The notes: a model not told the origin generated them from the sequence alone. 64,000 nucleotides of DNA from JACCZH01 sp963729445 (GCA_963729445.1 CAVSNU010000003.1:868001-932000); one strand, 5' to 3'. Shown: positions 47,715-57,720, counted from the first letter of the stretch. Numbers and translations are program-made.

Positions 47715-48365
47715 CTAACCGTGCTCGACGAGCTCAATCGGGTCGACGCTATCGTTGACCGGGGAACCGAGCTGCCATTCACCCAGTGTCGTGTAGGTTG
47801 GACCGGACTCACCGAGAACGCTGCGCACCAGCTGCACCCGGTCGAGCGGCACCCGGACCTTTGGAACTGTGAGCTGCTGAAGGGCCGCGGCGAAATCGTC
47901 GGGTGCCCTCTTGCCCTGTCGCAACCGCGCAAGCGTGATGTGCGGGCGGAAGGGTCTGTCTTCCGCTGGAAATCCGATGTGGGACATGGCGGCGTCAACA
48001 TCCTGCGCGAGCTGAGCAAGCGGTGCGAGATCGCCATCCAGCCCCAGCCAGATGATCCGCGGACGCTGCGTGGACGGAAATGCGCCCACGCCGCCAATCG
48101 TCGCAGGACTAGCCCTGTGGGTCGTGGCAATGGCCCTGAGCTCGCGCTCGATGTCGGGCACCAGATTGGGCCGGGTGTTGCCGAGAAACTTCAAAGTGAT
48201 GTGGGCGAGCGCAGGGTCAACCCACTTTGCAGGCGCGTCATGCACCTTCAGCTGTTCTTCAATATCGCCCACGATCCCGCGCACGTTTTGCGGAAGAGGC
48301 ACGGCAATAAAGAGCCTCCATGTATCGCTAGTGGATGAGTTGGATCGCTGCGCGTCGTTCATCAT
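47715..48365 (-). CDS. thpR: RNA 2',3'-cyclic phosphodiesterase
   Basis: 2H phosphoesterase of the LigT/ThpR family, 216 residues, with the two catalytic HxT motifs AHITLKFLGN and PHITLARLRQ in the usual spacing and RLFIAVPLPQNV at the start. The family hydrolyses 2',3'-cyclic ends of RNA, including tRNA halves. A TATAAT on the minus strand (48372-48377) ends only seven bases before the ATG at 48365, so the mRNA may be leaderless or start translation at ATG 48362. It diverges from the D-aminoacylase gene. Confidence 0.92.
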   Translation of the reverse strand: MMNDAQRSNSSTSDTWRLFIAVPLPQNVRGIVGDIEEQLKVHDAPAKWVDPALAHITLKFLGNTRPNLVPDIERELRAIATTHRASPATIGGVGAFPSTQRPRIIWLGLDGDLAPLAQLAQDVDAAMSHIGFPAEDRPFRPHITLARLRQGKRAPDDFAAALQQLTVPKVRVPLDRVQLVRSVLGESGPTYTTLGEWQLGSPVNDSVDPIELVEHG

Positions 48366-48520
48366 ACCTTAATTATACGCGCCAAATACATACTTTCCCG
48401 GCAAGATGCCAGGTGACGGTACATGGTCAGCATGCCCGGGGATTGTGCCGCCTGCCAACCCCCGCTACAATGCCCCCCACTTCTAGGTGATCTGTGAGCA
48501 TACGACAAGGGATAGGTGCA

Positions 48521-50071
48521 ATGGAGTTCGATGTCCTGATTCGCAATGGCCGTGTCGTCGACGGCACGCGCAACGCAACGGCGACCGTGGCTGATATCGG
48601 AATAACCGGCGACCGGATTGCGGCCGTCGGTAAGCTGGACGGTGCCAGCGCAGCGACGACCATCGACGCGCAAGGCAAGGTCGTGGCGCCGGGATTCATC
48701 GACGTCCATATCCACTCCGAGATTGAGCTGCTGGGCGGCGAGCACCGCTACGCCAGCCTCCTCCAGGGCGTCACCACCCAACTCCTGACTCCGGATGGCT
48801 TCGGCTGGGCTCCCCTGACACCCCAACAGGCCCGTGACCTATGGGAAGCCACCGTCGCTATCTACGGCGACCTGCACCTGGAGCCCAACTGGCCCACTCC
48901 GCAGTCCTATCTCGACATCTTTAAAGGCAACACTCCCGCAAACGTCATGCCGCAGGTACCGCATACCGCCGTCCGGCTGGCGGCGATGGGCTGGGACGCG
49001 CGTCCCGCGACCGACGATGAGCTTGAGCACATGCGCGGGCTGGTTCGACAGTGGATGGAACTCGGCGCAACCTGCCTCTGTCTGGGTCTCGATTACCAGC
49101 CCAGCGCCTTCGCCGACACCCGCGAGCTGATTGAGCTCAGCAAAGTCGCGGGGGAATACGATGGCATCTATACCGCACACATCCGCTACAACTGGATCGG
49201 CCGTGAAGCCGCCTATCGCGAGATGATGCAGATCGGCCAGGAATCGGGCATTCCGGTCCACATCTCGCACGAGTACGTGGACGACGTCTCTGCCCCCTTG
49301 CTCGACGAGGCCGACACCGTCTGCGATCTTTCGTTCGAGTCCTACATGTACCCGGCCGGCTGCACGCATCTGCTGAACATGCTGTCGATCCCGCTCCAGG
49401 CCGGCGGTCCGGAGGGCGTGCGCCAGCGGCTGAGCGATCCCGAGGGACGCAAGCAGATGCGCGAGCACTTCCAGCAGCGGCTGAGTGCCGATCGAGCGAA
49501 GGGGGCCGACGCAGTCTTCGCCAACTCACGCACCGGCCGCTACATCGGTATGAGTCTGTTCGACGCTGCCGAAGCCGAGAACATGGAGCCGGGCGACTTC
49601 GCGATGAAGGTCTTTGACGAGGAGTATCCCGAAGGGCTGATGGTCTACCATCGCGGCGGCACCCCGGAGCAGCACCAGGAGATGGTGGCCCGCACCATCA
49701 GCCACCCCAAGATGATGGTCGCCAGCGACGGCATCTACAACGGTCCACACGCCCACCCGCGTGGCTACGGCTGCTTCTCGCGAGCGCTCCGTCTGGGAGT
49801 GCGCGAGCTCGGCGCGGTCAGTCTGGAGGAGGCGATCTACAAGATGAGCGGCTTCCCGGCCGAGCGTTTCCGGATCAAAGATCGCGGGTTCCTCAAAGAG
49901 GGCATGGGCGCCGACGTCGTCGTCTTCGATCCGGACACGGTCGCCGACCGCGCCACCTGGGACGAGCCGCGCCTTGAGCCGGTCGGTGTCGAGAAGGTAC
50001 TGGTCAATGGCAAGGTCGTCATCGACTGCGGCCACCCAACCGGCGAGGTTCCCGGCCAGGTACTCGGCTAA
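48521..50071 (+). CDS. N-acyl-D-amino acid deacylase family amidohydrolase
   Basis: Metal-dependent amidohydrolase of 516 residues, expected to cleave an N-acyl bond. It begins FDVLIRNGRVVDGTRN, with the metal-binding histidines in GFIDVHIHSEIELL and the C-terminal LKEGMGADVVVFDPDTVAD typical of D-aminoacylases. Where D-aminoacylases usually have a metal-bridging cysteine (GNCGFS), this protein has TPDGFG, so Asp takes its place and the substrate may differ. ATG 48521 has AAGGGAT upstream; GTG 48494 is an alternative. It is the first gene of a plus-strand catabolic locus running to 60930. Confidence 0.85.
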   Translation: MEFDVLIRNGRVVDGTRNATATVADIGITGDRIAAVGKLDGASAATTIDAQGKVVAPGFIDVHIHSEIELLGGEHRYASLLQGVTTQLLTPDGFGWAPLTPQQARDLWEATVAIYGDLHLEPNWPTPQSYLDIFKGNTPANVMPQVPHTAVRLAAMGWDARPATDDELEHMRGLVRQWMELGATCLCLGLDYQPSAFADTRELIELSKVAGEYDGIYTAHIRYNWIGREAAYREMMQIGQESGIPVHISHEYVDDVSAPLLDEADTVCDLSFESYMYPAGCTHLLNMLSIPLQAGGPEGVRQRLSDPEGRKQMREHFQQRLSADRAKGADAVFANSRTGRYIGMSLFDAAEAENMEPGDFAMKVFDEEYPEGLMVYHRGGTPEQHQEMVARTISHPKMMVASDGIYNGPHAHPRGYGCFSRALRLGVRELGAVSLEEAIYKMSGFPAERFRIKDRGFLKEGMGADVVVFDPDTVADRATWDEPRLEPVGVEKVLVNGKVVIDCGHPTGEVPGQVLG

Positions 50072-50237
50072 GCCGCTTCTCTCAATCCACACGCAACTGG
50101 TGCAAGGGTGGTCCGCTATACGAAGCGTGCCACCCGCTTCTGTACATGCTGTCAGCAAACCACGTTCGGCAAACCTGCTCTCGCCCCCATCTATCGTCAT
50201 ACCCTGTTCAACAATCACACGAATCTCAACCAAACTA

Positions 50238-50266
50238 TTGCGCGCGCATGCAACTCATGCTAGTGT
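50238..50266 (+). promoter_or_regulatory. extended -10 promoter for the second dipeptide transporter
   Basis: TTGCGC at 50238-50243, a 17-base spacer ending in TGC, and TAGTGT at 50261-50266. The expected leader is about 360 bases long. Confidence 0.45.
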
Positions 50267-50495
50267 GCTCGTTATCACGACTAACTGAATTTTGAAGCGT
50301 TGAATAACGAACAAGAATTAACGGCCAGCTGATCCGAGGGCAATCTCGCGTACCCGTTCGTCGTACCATCATCCGCCTCCCATCATCTTGTACAAGCCAC
50401 CATCTCTCGGGCATCCGGCGTACAACCCACAGATCGAGACGGCCCGGTCACAGGCCGTGCGGATCGTTCTTGTGTTCTCCCACTGAAGCCGGGAG

Positions 50496-50556
50496 CAACC
50501 GTACACAGGTTCGCGCATGTACCTGTTGTCGGTTGACGTATCCAGGTGTTCTGGAT
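50496..50556 (+). other. two adjacent RNA hairpins in transporter leader
   Basis: A 15-base stem (two mismatches) with a ten-base loop is followed after four bases by a perfect six-base stem with a GTGTT loop. Neither has a T-run. They end 74 bases before the start codon. Confidence 0.45.
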
Positions 50557-50630
50557 CGCGTCTGCTTAGGGGTGGTTACGGCGCGGATGCGCGTGGCGTT
50601 GCAGGTGGTGTTGTATGAAGGAGGATCGAC

Positions 50631-52454
50631 GTGGAGCAGGAGAGATTCCAGCGGATTGCCGACGATCTGGCCGATGTGCGCCTGAATCGAAGACGCTTGC
50701 TCAGATGGGCTGTCGCCGGTGTGGGTGCGGCCGCGATGCCGTTGCTGGCGGCATGCGGCTCGGATGACGGCGAAGACGAACCGGCCGAGGCCGATGGCGG
50801 GACCACGCCAAGCGGACCGGCGACCGGAGCAGCCACCAGTACACCGGCTGACTCCGGCTCCAGCGAGACGCCCGCAGAGGAAACGCCGGACGGCGCCACG
50901 ACGCCCGCCGACACGGGAGCGGGTGCAAGTGCGGCCGGTGGCCAGATCAGCGTCCTCTGGCGCACGCCGAACACCCTCAACCCGCTCTTCTCAACGGCAG
51001 GGAGCGAACAGCAGATCGAGCGCCTGATGTTCGGCGCGCTCGTGAAAATGAACGACGTACTTGAGCCAGTGCCCGACATGGCCGAGACGATCGACATATC
51101 GGATGATGCTTCTGTCTATACCTTCACCTTGCGGGACAACATCGTGTTCTCCGACGGCGAGCCGTTAACAGCGGAAGACGTGATCTTTACGTTTGAACGC
51201 GCCATCGACGAGCGCACCGGGAGTTACTGGCTCGGCCGCCTGAACGGAATCGCTGGAGCCCTGGATTACAGTACCCAGACGGCGGACACCGTTACCGGCC
51301 TGGCGATGCCCGATGAGCACACGGTCGAACTCACCCTGGCCGAGCCGGATGCCGCGTTCCTGGTCACGCTCTGCAACTTCTCCGGCTTCGGCATCCTGCC
51401 GAAGCATGTGCTCGAGGAGGTCGCTCCCGACCAGCTGCGCGAGCACCCCTTCTCGCTCGCGCCGACGGTAAGCGCGGGAGCCTTCAAGTTCGTGCGCTAC
51501 GAGACCGACCAGTTCCTTGAGGTCGAACGGCACGACGGCTACTGGGGTGAGGCCCCGCCGCTTGACCGCATCTTCTTGAGAATCCTGACGCCCGAGGTGG
51601 GCCTGGCGCAGCTCGAAACCGGTGAGCTCGACCTGATGACGCTGCCGATCGCCGAGATCGAGCGCACCAAGGGGATGGCCATCGCGCACGTCGAGAGCGT
51701 CCCGAGCCCGAGCATGTCGTTCCTCGCGCCCAACATGGAGCTCGAGTACCTGCAAGACAAACGGGTGCGCCAGGCGATGATGTATGCGATCGATCGCGTT
51801 GGCCTCGTCGAGGCCGTCCTCATGGGAGAGGGACACATCACCAACTCGCCCATCTTCGGACCCGAGTGGATGGGCACGCCGGAGGGTCTCAACGAGTATG
51901 AGTACGACCCGGACAAGGCCCGCGCGCTGCTCGAAGAAGCCGGCTGGGACTTTGACCGCAAGGTCGAGCTGATCATCACGCCCGGCAACAATGAGGCCGA
52001 CACCCACGCCCAGATCATCCAGGAACAGCTGCGCGAAGTCGGGTTCCAGATGGAGCTCCTGCAGGTCGATGTGGCTGAGAATCAGCGCAGGTCTATCCAG
52101 TCAACCGAGTTTGAGATCAAGAACGTCGGCGGTGGGGTCTTCCGCGCAGACCCGAGCGTGTCGGGCACCTACATGACGACCGATACCTGGACACCCGGAG
52201 GCGGCAACTACGGCCACTACTCGAACCCGGAGATCGATCGGCTGTACCCAGAGGCCAAAGCGGTCAAGGATCTCGACGAGCGCAAACGGCTCTACACCGA
52301 GATCGCACAGCTCCTGAACGAGGAGCTACCCTGGATCTTCCTCTACTCGCCGAACTCGGTCTATGGCGTGAGCAACCGGTTCCAAGGGTTCCTCCCACCC
52401 AGCTACATCGACAACAAGTTCTGGAACGCTGAGGAGTGGTCAGTGAGCGAGTAG
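50631..52454 (+). CDS. dipeptide-type ABC transporter substrate-binding lipoprotein (Tat-exported), second system
   Basis: Family 5 solute-binding protein of 607 residues. The N-terminus has arginines 20-22 in NRRRLLRWAVAG, a hydrophobic stretch and lipobox PLLAAC, so Cys42 is the lipid site. A Ser/Thr/Glu/Pro/Gly linker runs to about residue 105; the binding domain follows, with LNPLFSTAGSEQQIERL and YTFTLRDNIVFSDGEPLTAEDV. GTG 50631 follows AAGGAGGA. Its position before two permeases and a set of catabolic genes suggests it binds the compound those genes degrade. It differs clearly from the paralog at 13910. Confidence 0.93.
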   Translation: MEQERFQRIADDLADVRLNRRRLLRWAVAGVGAAAMPLLAACGSDDGEDEPAEADGGTTPSGPATGAATSTPADSGSSETPAEETPDGATTPADTGAGASAAGGQISVLWRTPNTLNPLFSTAGSEQQIERLMFGALVKMNDVLEPVPDMAETIDISDDASVYTFTLRDNIVFSDGEPLTAEDVIFTFERAIDERTGSYWLGRLNGIAGALDYSTQTADTVTGLAMPDEHTVELTLAEPDAAFLVTLCNFSGFGILPKHVLEEVAPDQLREHPFSLAPTVSAGAFKFVRYETDQFLEVERHDGYWGEAPPLDRIFLRILTPEVGLAQLETGELDLMTLPIAEIERTKGMAIAHVESVPSPSMSFLAPNMELEYLQDKRVRQAMMYAIDRVGLVEAVLMGEGHITNSPIFGPEWMGTPEGLNEYEYDPDKARALLEEAGWDFDRKVELIITPGNNEADTHAQIIQEQLREVGFQMELLQVDVAENQRRSIQSTEFEIKNVGGGVFRADPSVSGTYMTTDTWTPGGGNYGHYSNPEIDRLYPEAKAVKDLDERKRLYTEIAQLLNEELPWIFLYSPNSVYGVSNRFQGFLPPSYIDNKFWNAEEWSVSE

Positions 52455-52539
52455 CGGGTTTCTTGCACAGCGTACTGTCCCGCCCGGGCGTTCTGGTAGC
52501 GCCCGGCTTCTCCTTACAGAGATGGTGGTAGAGGAACGC

Positions 52540-53502
52540 ATGGGTCGTTACATTCTACGGCGGTTGGTGATCGGTATTCCGGTGCTGCTTGGCATCACGA
52601 TGACCGTCTATCTCATTGTCAATTTTGCGCCCGGTGACCCGGTCACGGCGATGATCGATCCCGAGGCCGTCGTCACGCTTGGTCCCGAGTGGGTCGAAGA
52701 TCAGAAGAAAGCGCTGGGGCTGGATAGGCCCCTGCCGGTACGCTACGGAATCTGGGTGTCCGAAGTTGTGCGGGGCAACCTGGGCTTCTCGTTCAATGAC
52801 CGGCGCTCGGTGACCGACAAGATCGGTGAGCGCATCTGGCCGACGCTGAAGCTCATGCTCGCGGCGGAGGGCATCGCCCTGGTGGTTGGGTTGCCGATCG
52901 GCATCATGTCAGCGCTGCGGCAGTACTCGAAGGGCGACTATCTCGCCACGATCTTCGGTTTTACCGCGATCTCGGTCCCATCATTCTTCCTGGCGCTGGG
53001 ATCGATCTACGTCTTCGCGATCCTGCTGGGATGGCTCCCGACGGCTGGCATGAGCACCATCGGAACGGAGCCGACGTTCGTCGATTCATTGAAACATCTC
53101 ATCCTGCCGGCGTCGGTCCTCGGACTCGCCCAGGCGGCGCCGCTCATTCGCTACAGCCGCTCGAGCATGCTCGAAGTCCTGCGACAGGACTACGTCCACG
53201 TTGCCAGAGCCAAGGGGCTACGGGAACGCACCGTCGTCTCCCGGCACGCCATGCGCAACGCGCTGATACCGCTCGTCACGGTGATCGCGCTCGATCTTCC
53301 GCGACTCCTCGGCGGCACGATCATCATCGAGCAAGTCTTCGCCTGGCCGGGGATGGGCACGTTGGCCATCGCGGCCGTGCGTGGCTACGACTACCCGGTC
53401 ATCATGGCGATCAACCTGATCAGCGCGGTCATGATCCTGTCGAGCAATCTCCTGGCCGATGTCATGTACGCCGTGATCGATCCGCGCATCAAGTACACGT
53501 AG
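52540..53502 (+). CDS. dipeptide-type ABC transporter permease, DppB type, second system
   Basis: Channel subunit of about 320 residues beginning MGRYILRRLVIGIPVLLG, with VNFAPGDPVTAM, LGLDRPLPVRYG, the coupling loop YSRSSMLEVLRQDYVHVARAKG and the C-terminal DVMYAVIDPRIKYT. ATG 52540 has GAGGA five bases upstream; ATG 52522 is less likely. It is followed 36 bases later by the DppC-type gene. No ATPase follows, so it needs ATPases from another locus, possibly the pair at 11342-13412. Confidence 0.93.
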   Translation: MGRYILRRLVIGIPVLLGITMTVYLIVNFAPGDPVTAMIDPEAVVTLGPEWVEDQKKALGLDRPLPVRYGIWVSEVVRGNLGFSFNDRRSVTDKIGERIWPTLKLMLAAEGIALVVGLPIGIMSALRQYSKGDYLATIFGFTAISVPSFFLALGSIYVFAILLGWLPTAGMSTIGTEPTFVDSLKHLILPASVLGLAQAAPLIRYSRSSMLEVLRQDYVHVARAKGLRERTVVSRHAMRNALIPLVTVIALDLPRLLGGTIIIEQVFAWPGMGTLAIAAVRGYDYPVIMAINLISAVMILSSNLLADVMYAVIDPRIKYT

Positions 53503-53538
53503 GCACATCGAGCGCCCGAATCCGAGGAGAAACCCCTG

Positions 53539-54484
53539 ATGGAAGATGGCACGCACGCCAAGCTAGGACCTCAGCCAATACCGGTCGGACGAGCCGAGGC
53601 GCTCGAAACACTGAGCGGCCTTGGCGCAGGAGGTCGTCAGCGGAGCCGGACCGGTGTCTGGCAACGCTTTCGACGACACCGTCTGGCCCTGGTTGGTCTC
53701 GCCATTCTCACGCTGCTGACAGTCGGCGCGATTGCCGCTCCACTCAATGCCCGGCAGGGGCCATACGCGGTCAATTTACGCGAGACGCGCAGCGAACCGA
53801 GCTCAACCTATATCCTCGGCACCGACGCGGCGGGACGGGACGTCTTCAGCCGCCTGCTACACGCCGGCCGGGTGTCGCTCTCAGTCGGGCTGGTCGCCGT
53901 GGCGATCTACACCGCCATCGGCGTCTTTCTCGGTGCCCTGGCCGGCTTCTACGGCGGCTGGGTTGACTCGTTCATCATGAGGCTGGCCGACACCGTGCTC
54001 GCCTTCCCGTCGCTGATTATCATCATCACCGTCGTCTCCGTACTCGGGCCCGGACTCTTCAACCTCATGCTGGTCATCGGACTGCTTGGCTGGCCGCCGA
54101 TTACGCGCCTGCTCCGCGGTGAATTCCTGTCGCTGCGCGAGCGCGAGTTCATCGTCGCGGCCAGGGCGACCGGCGCGCGCGAACAACCGGCTGATGTTCC
54201 GGCATCTGCTGCCGAATGCCATTGCCCCAATTATCGTGGCAGCCACGTTCGGAGTTGCACACGCAATCCTGCTGGAAGCCGGGCTCAGCTTCCTCGGCCT
54301 GGGGGTTCAACCTCCACAAGCAAGCTGGGGAAACATGCTCACCGACGCGCAGTCGCTCACGGTTCTTGAATCGATGCTGTGGCTCTGGATTCCACCGGGC
54401 GTCATGATCGCGCTGGCTGTCCTCTCGATCAACTTCATCGGCGACGGCCTGCGCGACGCGCTCGACCCCTATTTGTCGCGTTAA
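53539..54484 (+). CDS. dipeptide-type ABC transporter permease, DppC type, second system (one frame break)
   Basis: Second channel subunit. The first frame gives RFRRHRLALVGLAILTLL, ILGTDAAGRDVFSRLL, and the coupling loop SLREREFIVAARATGAR; the second gives NRLMFRHLLPNAIAPIIVAATFG, GLGVQPPQASWGNML and FIGDGLRDALDPYLSR. A single extra G in CGCGCGCGAACAACC near 54180 separates them. Corrected length is about 314 residues. All conserved regions survive, so error is likely. ATG 53539 has GAGGAGA upstream. Confidence 0.9.
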
Positions 54485-54601
54485 ATGTTGAACCTGGATG
54501 CAAACGAAATGAGGTGAGAGCGGGCACACGACCGGCCATGAAACATCGCTACGCCACGCGCGAATCGCTGTGGCAGGTGAAGGACAGGAGAGGGACATAC
54601 A

Positions 54602-55766
54602 ATGGCGGACATTTACCGCCGGTTAGGTCTTCGACCCGTTATTAACGCGCGCGGATCGCACACACGCCTCGGCGGCTCACTCATGCCAGCCGAGGTGGTC
54701 GACGCCATGCGCGAAGCAGCCGGCTCGTACATCGTACTCGAGGAGCTTCAAGAGAAGGCGAGCGAGGTTATCGCGAGGGCAACCGGCGCCGAGGCGGGCA
54801 TGGTTACCGGTGGCGCCGCGGCAGGCCTGCTGCTGGGCACGGCTGCCTGCATCACGGGAACCGACCCGGCCAGGATCGAGCGCCTGCCCGACACGACCGG
54901 AATGAAAAGCCACGCAGTCATGCACCGCGCCCACCGCAACGGCTATGACCATAGCGTGCGCGCCGCTGGTGTGACGATCGTCGAGGCGGGGTATGGGCAT
55001 GGAACGATCCCGTACCAGCTCGAAGAGGCGATCGACGACGACACGGCGCTCGTCGTCTACGTGATGGCCCCGTGGGCAGCCAAAGGTGCGTTACCTCTGC
55101 GCCAGACCTGCGAGATCGCCCACAGCCGACGGTGTGCCGGTCATGGTCGACGCCGCAGCCATGCTGCCGCCAGCGGAGAATCTCACCCGGGTGATTGCCG
55201 ATGGGGCCGACCTGGTGGTTTTTAGCGGCGGCAAGGGGATCAATGGACCGCAGTCGTCCGGCATCCTGGCCGGCAGAGCGGATCTCATCCAGGCAGCGCT
55301 GCTCAACGGCAGTCCCAACCACAGTATCGGCCGGCCGGCCAAGGCCGCCAAGGAAGATATCGTCGGCTTGATCGTCGCGCTGGAACGCTTCGTGGCGCTC
55401 GATCACGACGCGGAGCTGGCGCGCTGCCGCGCGATGGCCGAGTACATGGCGGCGCGGCTGGGCGATTTCCCGGGAATCGAAGCCGCCTACCGGCACGACG
55501 GCTACGAGCATCCGATGCCGCGGGTCGAGCTCATCATTGACCGGGACGAAACCGGGATCGATGCGAACGAGCTTCTTGTGGCGCTTGAGAACGGCGACCC
55601 AAGGGTATTCGTCATCGCCTGGAATGGTCCAACGGCCAACCCAAACAACCTCACCATCAACACGCACACCATGAAGCCGGGTGAAGAAGAGATCGTCGCG
55701 GACACGATGGCCAGGGCCATCACCAGCCGCATTAGCAGCCACGCCCATGTCCCGGCCGCGGACTAA
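54602..55766 (+). CDS. SelA/DgaE-like PLP enzyme, copy 1 (one frame break)
   Basis: Fold type I PLP enzyme of the SelA-like family, which includes D-glucosaminate-6-phosphate ammonia-lyase. It has LRPVINARGSHTRLGGSLMP, VTGGAAAGLLLGTAACITGTDP, and the Schiff-base lysine in VVFSGGKGINGPQSSG followed by NHSIGRPAKAAKEDIVGL. One extra A near 55125 (GCCCACAGCCGACGG) breaks the frame between CEIAH and DGVPVMVDAAA; corrected length is about 387 residues. It is too short and lacks the N-terminal domain for a true selenocysteine synthase. Two paralogs follow at 57720 and 58842. The likely reaction is elimination or deamination on a small hydroxy-amino compound. Confidence 0.85.
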
Positions 55767-55831
55767 GAACCATTCCCCTTCCTCGATGGACGAAGGGTCT
55801 GGAATGAGCGATGCAGAGAAGGAGCAGTGTC

Positions 55832-56806
55832 TTGACCGCAACTCGCAAGCCGCCCGAAGAGCACCAGACAAGCGTGGTACGCCCGGCGGACTTCGACCAG
55901 TTCTGGGGCGCAATCATGGCGGAAGTCGCCGAGATCCCGCTTGACCCCACGATGGAGCACGTACCGATGCGCTCCACCGACGAGGTGGACGTCTACGAGA
56001 TCCACTACACCAGTCTCGATAATGTCCGGGTTGCCGGCTGGTACTGCCGGCCGAAGGAGACCTATATAAAGCCCCCTTACCCCGCGCTGTTGTTGGTGCC
56101 GGGCTACGTCTCGGAACCGACGCTCCCCAAGTCGTGGGCCAAGATGGGGTACGCGGCGGTCGGCGTCGCGCCGCGGGGCAAGCTGCGCTCGAACGGGCAG
56201 TTCAACCCTGGCTACCCCAACCTGCTCACCCACAACATTATCGACCGCAACACCTACTCCTACCGGGGCTTCTATGTCGACGCAGCGCGCGCGGTAGATT
56301 TCGCCCTGTCGCGTCCCGAGGTAGACCCGTCGCGAGTCGGTGTGCATGGCAGCAGTCAGGGTGGCGCGCTCACGATCACGACGGCGGCCCTGCGCAACGA
56401 CGTCATTACCTGTGGCGCGGCCGGAGCGCCCTATCTCTGTGGATTCATGGACGCGGCCTCGCTGACCCACTCATACCCCTACGAAGAGATCAACGACTAT
56501 CTGCGCATCCACCCCGACCATGAGGAGCAGGTTCGCCAGACGCTCAACTACTTTGACGGCATCAACTTTGCGCCGCAGATCAAGTGCCCGATGCTCGTCT
56601 ACATCGGCCTGGTCGACGACGTCTGCCCTCCTGAGACCGGCTACGACCTGGTAAAGGCGATGAACTGCCCGACAGAGCTCATCGCCACGCCGCGTTGCGC
56701 GCACGACGCAGGCCGCAAATGGGTGATGCCGAAAGTCGAGGAGTTCTTGAACGGGCAATTGAAGCCGGCCGCGGCCGAGCTGCACGCCGAGCCAACGGTG
56801 GGTTAA
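55832..56806 (+). CDS. acetylxylan esterase-like alpha/beta hydrolase
   Basis: AXE1/cephalosporin-C deacetylase-type serine hydrolase of 324 residues. It begins with ADFDQFWGAIMAEV, then the family's core VAGWYCRPKE, PALLLVPGY, AVGVAPRGK and the nucleophile elbow VHGSSQGGALT (Ser175), an acid in VDDVCPPETG and a His in RCAHDAGRKW. TTG 55832 is favoured because AAGGAG is seven bases upstream; ATG 55811 is in frame but precedes that site. It would remove an ester-linked acyl group. It lies between two SelA-like genes and is paired with a degenerate relative. Confidence 0.85.
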   Translation: MTATRKPPEEHQTSVVRPADFDQFWGAIMAEVAEIPLDPTMEHVPMRSTDEVDVYEIHYTSLDNVRVAGWYCRPKETYIKPPYPALLLVPGYVSEPTLPKSWAKMGYAAVGVAPRGKLRSNGQFNPGYPNLLTHNIIDRNTYSYRGFYVDAARAVDFALSRPEVDPSRVGVHGSSQGGALTITTAALRNDVITCGAAGAPYLCGFMDAASLTHSYPYEEINDYLRIHPDHEEQVRQTLNYFDGINFAPQIKCPMLVYIGLVDDVCPPETGYDLVKAMNCPTELIATPRCAHDAGRKWVMPKVEEFLNGQLKPAAAELHAEPTVG

Positions 56807-56816
56807 GGGAGAGAGC

Positions 56817-57720
56817 ATGACGAATCACACAGACCGCCCAGTTGATTTCGAGAGCTATTGGGATGATGTGGACAGCGAGCTCGCCAACATACCGCGCCGC
56901 CCCGGAGCTTGAACCCTTGCCGATCCGATCGAACGAGCACTGCGACGTGTACAGCGTGCGGCTCACAAGCGTCGGTCCCTACCGGATCTTCGGCTATTTC
57001 AGTATCCCCAAGAACGGCGCGGGACCATTCCCGGGCCTGCTGCTCACTCCAGGGTACGGCAGCGTGAAGGCAGTTCCAGACTACAACGACCGCAAACGCT
57101 ACGTCACGCTGCAAATCATCCATCGCGGCCAGAGACTGGCCGATAAGCCGTATGCGGCAGCCTACCCAGGGCTACTGACAGAGAGAATCGACGATCCCGA
57201 GAATTACATCTTCCGAGACATCGTCGCCGACTGCTTGCGTGGCGCCGAGTTCCTGATATCACGACCGGAGGTAGACGCCAGTAGGGTCGCCGTGATGGGG
57301 AACGACCTCGCACTGATCACCGCGGCGCGTCGTCCCGTGTTCTCGATCGTGCAAGCGGCCGACCTCATGTTCCATCGCCTCATGGAAGCACGGCAGCGAA
57401 CCGAGGCGTACCCACTGGAGGAGGTCAACGAGTATCTACGCACCTATCCAGAGCGCGAAGATGCGGTGGCTCGGTCGGTTGCGTATCTGGACCCTGTCCA
57501 TCACGTGAGTAACATCACCGCCACGACGTCGCTGAGCGTGGGCGATGCGGGGTCAGTGGGTGGTCCGGAATGGCTGGAACACTTGTCAAACAACTTCGGT
57601 GGTCCAGTTGAGCACTACCAGCTTACCCACGAGGGCGGCACGGACCACGACGCGGTGGACGCCTGGATGGCCGAAAAACTCGGCTCGCAGCCGATGACGC
57701 GCTTCCTGGCCACTGTCTGA
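56817..57720 (+). CDS. degenerate acetylxylan esterase-like protein (one frame break)
   Basis: Paralog of the preceding hydrolase. From ATG 56817 the first frame reads DFESYWDDVDSELANI and stops early; one extra C near 56893 (ACCGCGCCGCC) separates it from AAPELEPLPIRSNEHCDVYSV. The remaining protein of about 300 residues has the same fold motifs (IFGYFSIPKNG, GLLLTPGYGSV, SRPEVDASRVAVMG), but the nucleophile elbow is GNDLA instead of GSSQG, so the catalytic serine is missing. It may be a partner subunit or binding protein. Its TGA overlaps the ATG of the next gene by one base (TGATG). Confidence 0.75.

Larger units (their letters stand above)
50072..50630 (+). other. promoter and structured leader of the second dipeptide transporter
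   Basis: No gene is evident in these 559 bases. A promoter candidate is at 50238-50266. The leader contains a 15-base imperfect hairpin CAACCGTACACAGGT/ACCTGTTGTCGGTTG (50496-50510 and 50521-50535) and a perfect hairpin ATCCAG/CTGGAT (50540-50556). They do not match a riboswitch class I know. Confidence 0.5.
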
